Source of the DNA: G963676095 sp963676095
GTDB lineage: Bacteria; Bacteroidota; Bacteroidia; Bacteroidales; Prolixibacteraceae
Assembly (NCBI GenBank): GCA_963676095.1
Contig: OY781040.1
Coordinates: 1,426,001 to 1,490,000, forward strand
Reading direction: 5' to 3'
DNA: 64,000 nt
Shown here piece by piece: positions 58,497 through 64,000 of the stretch. The position numbers were made by a program, and so were the translations under genes. The notes under the pieces are model-generated. The model did no database searches. It saw nothing but the letters and a program-made list of their open reading frames with translations, and was not told the origin of the DNA. Within the stretch, counting starts at the first letter, position 1; each line of letters starts with the position of its first letter.

Positions 58497-58507
58497 GCTC
58501 CCTTTTT
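58482..58507 (+). terminator. Terminator at the end of the small membrane protein gene
   Basis: AAAGGGGGC (58482-58490) pairs with GGCTCCCTTT (58496-58505, one mismatch) over a loop of about 5 bases, followed by TTT. It includes the stop codon and meets the end of apbE, which is read from the other strand. Confidence 0.7.
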
Positions 58508-59531
58508 ATTTTACACTATCGGTTTCAAATTGTTTTAACAAAAGCGATTTAAATCCTTCCAACGCATAAATCCGGTCGTGCCCGTCTTTACCTGCATAGA
58601 TAAAATAGACCTGAATATCCTTTCTCGAGTTGGCAACCGCTATCGATTTATCGAGTCCCAATACCATAAATGCAGTGGCAAAAGCGTCAGCAGTCATGCA
58701 GTCATCGGCCAGTACGGTGGTGCTAAGCATGTTCTGACGGGCAGGATAGCCTGTTTTCGGATCGATTTCATGTCCGTACTTTTGACCATCTTCTACATAA
58801 AAATTCCTGTAATTACCGGAAGTAGCCAGGGCCTTGTCCTTTAAGCTTACAATGGCTTCAAATTTTTGCTCATCGAAAAACTGGTCCTCATCCGGACGGC
58901 TGATACCGATCCGCCAGTATTCGCCTTTCTTGTTTTTCCCTTTGGCAACAACCTCTCCCCCAATCTCAACCATATAATTTTTACATCCCCGGGAAGCAAG
59001 ATATTTCCCGGCCATATCGCAGGCAAACCCTTTGGCTATAGCACTGCAATCGAGCATCGTATTCGGGTGCTCCTTGACAATTTTTCCGTTTACCAGCTTT
59101 ATTTTCTTATACCCGACCAGCTCCTTCAGCGAATCAATCAGTTCCGGGGTAATGCTTTCCTTATTTTTAAAACCAAAGCCCCAAACGTTGACCATAGGCG
59201 CAACCGTAATATCGAAAGCCCCGCCGGTAGCCTCGGATACTTCTACCGCCTTTCTGTACACAGTAAGAAAATAGTCGTCGAGCACAGTATCCCTGTTCTG
59301 ATTTATCCGGGAAAGGGTCGATGTCGGGATAAACGTCGACAGCGAATTATCCACCTTTTTCAGCGCTTCCTCAATGCCTGACTGAAGGTCTTTCCCATCG
59401 GGGCTTTCATAGGTAATGTGATAAGTTGTTCCGTAAATTAACCCTTCGTTATAGATATATTTCCCCTCGTTCTTGCATGACACCAATCCGACTGACACCA
59501 ATAAAACGATAATGCCTGTTAAATTTCTCAT
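58506..59531 (-). CDS. apbE: FAD:protein FMN transferase (ApbE)
   Basis: This protein of about 341 residues has a lipoprotein signal (LLVSVGLVSC, Cys19). ApbE motifs are YGTTYHITY, GGAFDITVAPMVNVWGFG, LDCSAIAKGFACDMAG, MVEIGGEVVAKGKN, ATSGNYRNFY and YGHEIDPKTGYPA, with the metal-binding DDCMTADAFATA. It attaches FMN to Thr residues of periplasmic proteins such as NqrB/NqrC or RnfG. An in-frame TTG at 59552 lies inside the -7 box, so the ATG at 59531 is the start. Confidence 0.93.
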   Translation of the reverse strand: MRNLTGIIVLLVSVGLVSCKNEGKYIYNEGLIYGTTYHITYESPDGKDLQSGIEEALKKVDNSLSTFIPTSTLSRINQNRDTVLDDYFLTVYRKAVEVSEATGGAFDITVAPMVNVWGFGFKNKESITPELIDSLKELVGYKKIKLVNGKIVKEHPNTMLDCSAIAKGFACDMAGKYLASRGCKNYMVEIGGEVVAKGKNKKGEYWRIGISRPDEDQFFDEQKFEAIVSLKDKALATSGNYRNFYVEDGQKYGHEIDPKTGYPARQNMLSTTVLADDCMTADAFATAFMVLGLDKSIAVANSRKDIQVYFIYAGKDGHDRIYALEGFKSLLLKQFETDSVK

Positions 59532-59549
59532 GGGTAAATCAATTTCCGG

Positions 59550-59557
59550 CAAAGATA
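59550..59557 (-). promoter_or_regulatory. -7 box of apbE
   Basis: On the minus strand the sequence is TATCTTTG, a match to TAnnTTTG, 18 bases before the ATG. No clear -33 box is seen. Confidence 0.5.
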
Positions 59558-59707
59558 ATCGATTTAAAAAGCAGGGCCTTCAGTTCATCAAAGTTTTAAA
59601 GCCTTCCGCGAATAAAACAGATAAAAAAAGACAGGCGTCAGATAAAACTTCAGGAACGGAACCATTTATTTTTTTTGAAGAAATACGTGAAATAGGTTAA
59701 CTATTTA

Positions 59708-59715
59708 TATTTTTG
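59708..59715 (+). promoter_or_regulatory. -7 box of yebC
   Basis: TATTTTTG matches TAnnTTTG and ends on the G of an in-frame GTG (59715). That GTG therefore cannot be the start codon; the ATG at 59739 is. Confidence 0.55.
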
Positions 59716-59738
59716 TGCCGTTTAAAAGTTTAATTTTT

Positions 59739-60449
59739 ATGGGAAGAGCATTTGAATATCGCCGGGCCGCAAAAGAGAAAAGATGGGGCCATATGTCACG
59801 GATTTTTCCTAAACTTTCAAAGGCCATAACAATGGCTGCGAAAGAGGGTGGTCCGGATCCGGATATGAATGCCAAGCTGCGTACAGCTATTCACAATGCC
59901 AAGGCTCAGAATATGCCCAAAGACAATATTGATGCGGCAATCAAAAGGGCTAACGGCAAGGAGGCAACAGACTATACGGAGGTAAACTACGAAGGGAAAG
60001 GACCACACGGCGTGTTGGTTTTTGTAGAGTGCGCCACGGACAATTCGACACGCACCGTTGCAAATGTAAAATCATATTTCAACAAATCGGGAGGCGGGCT
60101 GGTCCCGACAGGTTCACTCGAATTCATGTTCTTACGGAAGGCTGTATTCGAGTTCGAGAAAACAGACAAGATCGACATTGAAGAGCTTGAACTGGAATTG
60201 ATCGACGCAGGTCTAGATGAAATTGAAGTCGACGAGGATATGGTCTATGTAAAAGGAGATTACACCAGTTTTGGGGCTTTAGCAAAAGCTCTGGAAGACA
60301 AAGAAATAGACATTCAAAAAGCTTCGTTAAAACGGATCCCGACCACTCCGGTCGAGTTTACTGACGAACAGCTGGAAGATATTGAAAAACTGTTGGACAA
60401 AATCGAGGAAGATGACGACGTTCAGCAGGTATTCACCAACATTGCCTGA
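59739..60449 (+). CDS. yebC: YebC/PmpR family protein
   Basis: This 236-residue protein has the family start MGRAFEYRRAAKEKRWGHMS, then ITMAAKEGGPDPDMNAKLR, AKAQNMPKDNIDAAIKRA, YEGKGPHGVLVFVECATDN, and SGGGLVPTGSLEFMF. YebC proteins were described as transcriptional regulators and, more recently, as ribosome-associated factors that help at difficult (for example polyproline) stretches. Length is as expected. A terminator follows at 60524. Confidence 0.95.
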   Translation: MGRAFEYRRAAKEKRWGHMSRIFPKLSKAITMAAKEGGPDPDMNAKLRTAIHNAKAQNMPKDNIDAAIKRANGKEATDYTEVNYEGKGPHGVLVFVECATDNSTRTVANVKSYFNKSGGGLVPTGSLEFMFLRKAVFEFEKTDKIDIEELELELIDAGLDEIEVDEDMVYVKGDYTSFGALAKALEDKEIDIQKASLKRIPTTPVEFTDEQLEDIEKLLDKIEEDDDVQQVFTNIA

Positions 60450-60523
60450 TGATCAAATGGCTATTCGTCCGGTCTGAACCGGACAGCATTTGACAGGTTA
60501 AAAAATTTTATCATTTTTTTTTT

Positions 60524-60553
60524 GCCGGCTCCATTCGTGGAGCCGGCTTTTTT
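60524..60553 (+). terminator. Terminator of yebC
   Basis: GCCGGCTCC (60524-60532) and GGAGCCGGC (60539-60547) form a perfect 9-bp stem with loop ATTCGT, followed by TTTTTT. It is preceded by a T run as well. Confidence 0.9.
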
Positions 60554-60626
60554 ATTTAATAGTAAACCTTGTCCTGCGTAAATTTTACGCTGGGATTCTT
60601 CCTTTTTTTTCCTACATTCGTGCCGT

Positions 60627-60691
60627 TAAAGGTTAATATTGTATTACTTTCCAAAGCGGTGAAAGGAGGGCAAATCTTTCGCCGCTTTTTT
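60627..60691 (+). ncRNA. Candidate small RNA ending in a strong terminator
   Basis: A 13-bp stem (60653-60665 with 60676-60688, one G-T pair) with loop GAGGGCAAAT is followed by TTT. It stands alone, 100 bases after the yebC terminator, so some transcript should begin between the two. TACATTCG at 60613-60620 is a one-mismatch -7 box, giving a possible RNA of about 65 bases. No known RNA family is recognised. The start is a guess. Confidence 0.35.
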
Positions 60692-60843
60692 CGTTGAAAC
60701 GAGACGCAATTCTTTACCCCGGATAAAGTTGGCAATCGTTAGGGATCGATCTAAACGTTGGTAAAACGACCTCACAAGCCCTCGTAATAGTACCTGCATA
60801 ATCGTTTGATTACACCAAGGCATTGAGCTGAGCCGATAGCTTA

Positions 60844-61027
60844 GTATGGAGATACTCCATACGAGGCTATGGAGACCTTCCATACCAAGCTGTGGAGGAT
60901 CTTCATGCCAAGCTATGGAGACCTTCCATTCCAGGCTATGGAGACCTTCCATTCCAGGCTGTGGAGACCTTCCATTCCAGGCTGTGGAGGATCTCCATTC
61001 CAGGCTATGGAGACCTTCCATTCCAGG
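60844..61027. repeat. Eight tandem copies of a 23-bp palindromic unit
   Basis: Units begin at 60844, 60867, 60890, 60913, 60936, 60959, 60982 and 61005. The typical unit is CTATGGAGACCTTCCATTCC followed by AGG. The first units differ more (TATACTCC-like, CCATACC, CATGCC). The later ones are almost identical apart from CTGTGG for CTATGG and GGATCTCC for GACCTTCC. Each unit can form a small hairpin (TGGA...TCCA). The period is not a multiple of three, so reading frames through it are incidental. No spacers, so it is not CRISPR. Confidence 0.9.
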
Positions 61028-61442
61028 GAGAAACTATTTTGTAATCATTGTGACACCTTTTTGAAATCATTTTTTAAGATTGAATTAAGAATGTAAACGA
61101 CAAAAAAACAGCCACAACAACAGATTAAATATCAATACAATAAATAAAAACCTTAACCTTTTATTAATAGACTAAAAATCATCTTTTAACCAGAGGAGAA
61201 TAGCCTGACATATAACAATCTGATATTCAAAATCACTACAAAGCGTCTTTGCGCAACCATTTAAAGAATAGATAAAGGCCTGTTAATGTTCTCGGGTAGT
61301 CATCCTTCTATTTTTGTCCCGAACAGTTAAAATAAGTTAATATCCTGAAAAATCAGGAATAAGGCATTTGCTCATCAAGACTACTTATAAGCGAAACCTA
61401 CTGGAGATAACAGTTGCAGAACCTTAATTTGAAATAAAAAAA
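61028..61442. other. Gap and leader before the TonB receptor gene
   Basis: No gene is seen here. It includes the -7 box at 61309-61316 and a small hairpin CCTGA-AAAA-TCAGG at 61344-61357. The sequence is AT-rich. Confidence 0.55.
61309..61316 (+). promoter_or_regulatory. -7 box of the TonB receptor gene
   Basis: TATTTTTG matches TAnnTTTG. The leader to the ATG would be about 120 bases. No good -33 box is visible. Confidence 0.45.
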
Positions 61443-64000
61443 ATGAAAACCAAACTCTTTATTTGTATTTTTCTATTTTTTGCACAACTGACCACTTTTG
61501 CAGCAACAGCCCCCACTGACGAAGTCAAAGGCAATACAGGTACCATTACAGGTCGTATTGTCGATCAGAACAATCTTCCTCTCCCGGGAGCGACAGTTCT
61601 CATCAAAAGCATAAAAGAAGGAACGGTATCTGATGTTAATGGTTTTTACCGGTTGCTTAAGTTGGAGGAAAAACAATACGAGGTTACAGTAACTTACATC
61701 GGCTTTAAAAGTCAGACGAAACAGGTACAGGTAAAAGCCGGGCAAACTACAACCCTCGATTTTAAACTAAAGGCAGGTCTGGAATTAAACGAAGTTGTAG
61801 TAAACGGGGCCTTACAGGGACAATCGAAAGCACTCAATCAACAAAAAAACAGCATTAATGTCACGAATGTTATTTCATCGGACCAGGTTGGCCGTTTCCC
61901 TGACGCCAATGTGGGAGATGCATTGAAGCGTATACCAGGCATCAACGTGGAATATGACCAGGGCGAAGCCCGTTTCGGCCATATCCGGGGTACAGCCCCA
62001 CAATACAATTCGGTTGAAGTAGACGGAGACCGGGTTCCCTCTGCCGAGGCAGAAATCCGATCGGTGCAGTTGGACCTGATCCCTTCAGACATGGTACAAA
62101 CGATTGAAGTAAACAAAGTGGTAACCTCAGATATGGATGCCGACGCGATTGGTGGATCCATCAATCTGGTTACAAAATCGAACCCGTACAAAAAAAGGAT
62201 TTCCGGATCGGTTGGAGGAACATACAACTTTCTGACCGAAAAACCGGCAGAAGACCTGTCCCTTCTGTATGCCAACCGTTTTCTCAACCGCAAACTAGGA
62301 ATGACACTGGCCGGATCATACCAGAACCATATGCTTGGTTCGGACGATATTGAGGCTGAATGGAACCAAAGTGGTGATTCGATGATCATGACAGAATTTC
62401 AAATACGTACCTACTACATCCAGCGATTGCGTCAAAGCTACTCTGCAGCTTTCGATTTTGAATTCAATCCGTCAAACAAGCTGGAAGCCAAAGTTATGTT
62501 CAACCACAGAAATGACTGGGAAAATCGTTACAGAGTCGTATATAAAGATTTGGACGAAGATGGAAAATCAAAAATCGAGAGACAGGTAAAGGCAGGAACC
62601 CATAAAGATGCCCGGCTGGAAGATCAGCGCACGCTGCATCTTTCGCTTAAAGGGGAACATCAGTTCGGTTCTTTGGGTGTGAAATGGAAAGCAACCTATG
62701 CCAAAGCGAATGAAAACAGGCCAAACGAACGCTATCTTCAATATGTTTATAAAAAACAAACAGTCGGCCAGGACCTTGCAAACACAAGAAAGCCCCAGGT
62801 AGTTGTAGAAAATACAGATGCTCAGGATTTCAACAGCAACTGGAAATGGGACGAGCTGACTGAACAGCACCAGTATACCGAGGATATCGACAAAATATTT
62901 GGATTCGACTTTAATCTCCCTCTCCTTTCCGGCACATCCAATATTCTGAAATTCGGCGCAAAATATAAAGGAAAAAGCAAAAACAGGGACAATGATTTTT
63001 ATTCATATACTCCGGTAGACAAAGAGGCGTTTAACGAAAAGGCTTTTGCATCGACCAAAGACCAGACGAAAAGCAACTATCTTGCCGGCGATTATGTTGC
63101 CGGGACCTATGTAAAACGGGGCTTCGTTGGAGGACTTGACCTGAACGACTCTTCAGAATTTGAAAAAGAACAGGATCTGGAAGAACTGGCAGGAAATTTC
63201 GATGCAAAAGAAAATGTATTTGCCGGATACGTCCGTTATGACAGGACAATGGGAAATCTTGCAATGACGGCAGGGATCCGCACCGAATACACCCACCTAA
63301 AATATTCAGGATACGAAATTATACTGGACGAGAACGGAGATGCATCGAGCCTGGAGAAAACAGCAACAAAAAAAGACGGCTATACAAATATACTTCCGTC
63401 ACTGTTGATGAAATATTCGTTGGGAAAGAACACTCAGGTCAAAGCAGGCTGGACATACACAATTGCGCGGCCCCAGTATTACGACCTGGTCCCTCATGTC
63501 GAAACGAACCACGAAGACAATAAAATCAGCATCGGAAATCCAGGATTAAAAGCCACCTGCTCCATGAACCTCGACCTGATGCTGGAACATTATTTTCAAT
63601 CTGTGGGACTGATATCCGGAGGTGTTTTTTATAAAGACATTAACGATTTTATAGTTGACCAAACGCTGGAAGATTACACCTATCTGGGAAATACCTGGGA
63701 TAAGTTTACACAACCGATAAACGGGGGTGATGCCACGCTTTTCGGGATTGAGGCTGCTTTTCAGCGACAACTCGATTTCCTGCCGGGGTTCCTTCGCCAG
63801 ATCGGGTTTTATGCAAATTATACCTATACCCATTCAAGAGTCAGTAATTTCCAGGTCGAAGGACGCGAAGGAGAAGACCTGGACCTGCCCGGGACCCCGG
63901 AAAGCAACATGAATGCCTCCTTATACTACGAGGGGAAGAAATTCTCCGTCCGGGTTTCTTTCAATTATGCCGGGGATTTTATTGATGAGTTTGGAGATGC
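61443..64000 (+). CDS. TonB-dependent receptor, 3' end cut by the window
   Basis: The frame is open from the ATG at 61443 to the window end (852 codons). It has a signal peptide (FICIFLFFAQLTTFAA). A carboxypeptidase-regulatory-like domain (TITGRIVDQNNLPLPGATVL, DVNGFYRLL) precedes the plug with GRFPDANVGDALKRIPGINV, HIRGTAPQYNSVEVDGDRVP and MDADAIGGSINLVTKS. A long beta-barrel part follows. The RFPDANVGDALKRIPG pattern belongs to the TonB-Xanth-Caul type rather than the SusC type, and no SusD is visible. It transports an unknown substrate across the outer membrane. The missing end is probably only the last ~60-120 residues. Confidence 0.9.
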   Translation, partial: MKTKLFICIFLFFAQLTTFAATAPTDEVKGNTGTITGRIVDQNNLPLPGATVLIKSIKEGTVSDVNGFYRLLKLEEKQYEVTVTYIGFKSQTKQVQVKAGQTTTLDFKLKAGLELNEVVVNGALQGQSKALNQQKNSINVTNVISSDQVGRFPDANVGDALKRIPGINVEYDQGEARFGHIRGTAPQYNSVEVDGDRVPSAEAEIRSVQLDLIPSDMVQTIEVNKVVTSDMDADAIGGSINLVTKSNPYKKRISGSVGGTYNFLTEKPAEDLSLLYANRFLNRKLGMTLAGSYQNHMLGSDDIEAEWNQSGDSMIMTEFQIRTYYIQRLRQSYSAAFDFEFNPSNKLEAKVMFNHRNDWENRYRVVYKDLDEDGKSKIERQVKAGTHKDARLEDQRTLHLSLKGEHQFGSLGVKWKATYAKANENRPNERYLQYVYKKQTVGQDLANTRKPQVVVENTDAQDFNSNWKWDELTEQHQYTEDIDKIFGFDFNLPLLSGTSNILKFGAKYKGKSKNRDNDFYSYTPVDKEAFNEKAFASTKDQTKSNYLAGDYVAGTYVKRGFVGGLDLNDSSEFEKEQDLEELAGNFDAKENVFAGYVRYDRTMGNLAMTAGIRTEYTHLKYSGYEIILDENGDASSLEKTATKKDGYTNILPSLLMKYSLGKNTQVKAGWTYTIARPQYYDLVPHVETNHEDNKISIGNPGLKATCSMNLDLMLEHYFQSVGLISGGVFYKDINDFIVDQTLEDYTYLGNTWDKFTQPINGGDATLFGIEAAFQRQLDFLPGFLRQIGFYANYTYTHSRVSNFQVEGREGEDLDLPGTPESNMNASLYYEGKKFSVRVSFNYAGDFIDEFGD

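Larger units (their letters stand above)
60450..60843. other. Gap after yebC with terminators and a possible small RNA
   Basis: No protein gene is supported here. The gap holds the yebC terminator, a 15-base near-palindrome GCGTAAATTTTACGC (60576-60590), and a second strong hairpin-terminator at 60653-60691. Confidence 0.55.

Noticed and set aside
60844..61027. CRISPR array
   Set aside because: Units are directly adjacent with no spacers, and no cas genes are in the window.
60644..61096. Open frames with repeated motifs (MEGLHSLEW-like; METFHS-like) through the tandem repeat
   Set aside because: The 23-bp period makes the same repeats appear in all frames of both strands; there is no signal, promoter or flanking coding support.

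Overview
The window looks like a chromosomal segment of a Bacteroidota bacterium, most likely Bacteroidales or Marinilabiliales. The evidence is: SusC/SusD and FecR/ECF-sigma genes, a TonB receptor with a carboxypeptidase-regulatory domain, a GG-leader peptide of the Bacteroidales type, promoters of the TTTG/TAnnTTTG type in front of many genes, and almost no Shine-Dalgarno sequences. An rRNA operon is present, but I do not assign a genus by eye.

Region 1 (1-23925, + strand) is an exopolysaccharide/capsule locus. It opens with the cut-off end of rfbF, an epimerase, an RmlC-like epimerase and a sugar C-methyltransferase (a nucleotide-linked, probably C-methylated deoxysugar). Next come six glycosyltransferases, a Wzx flippase, a Wzy-like polymerase, two left-handed beta-helix acyltransferases and a four-helix-bundle protein. 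gmd, fcl and manC make GDP-mannose and GDP-L-fucose. VanZ, a WcaJ-like initiating transferase, Wza, Wzc and a small HAD protein follow. A strong terminator ends the block.

Region 2 (24325-29957, - strand) is an rRNA operon in the order promoter, 16S, tRNA-Ile(GAT), tRNA-Ala(TGC), 23S, 5S, terminator. Region 3 (30172-35383, - strand) holds anmK and the operon etfB-etfA-acyl-CoA dehydrogenase, with promoter and terminator both visible.

Region 4 (35710-49743, + strand) is the most interesting part. An ECF sigma factor and a beta-propeller lipoprotein are followed by a peptide-natural-product system. It contains a LanC-like protein without recognisable zinc ligands, a GT4 glycosyltransferase, a degenerate C39-like/VKOR/thioredoxin fusion, a 70-residue GG-leader precursor with six core cysteines, and a second propeller lipoprotein. 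A C39 peptidase-ABC exporter, an HlyD-type adaptor and three further glycosyltransferase-like proteins complete it. I infer that the peptide is disulfide-bonded and probably glycosylated, then cleaved after GG and exported by the C39 transporter. No radical SAM enzyme is present. The precursor and its propeller neighbour are much AT-richer than the transporter genes.

Region 5 (49928-58126, + strand) is a polysaccharide utilisation locus: FecR-type anti-sigma, STN-containing SusC, SusD and a GH127 beta-L-arabinofuranosidase. The only ECF sigma gene in the window lies about 14 kb upstream, on the far side of the peptide system. Region 6 (58242-64000) has a small membrane protein, ApbE, YebC, a possible small RNA, eight copies of a 23-bp palindromic tandem repeat, and a TonB-dependent receptor that runs off the end.
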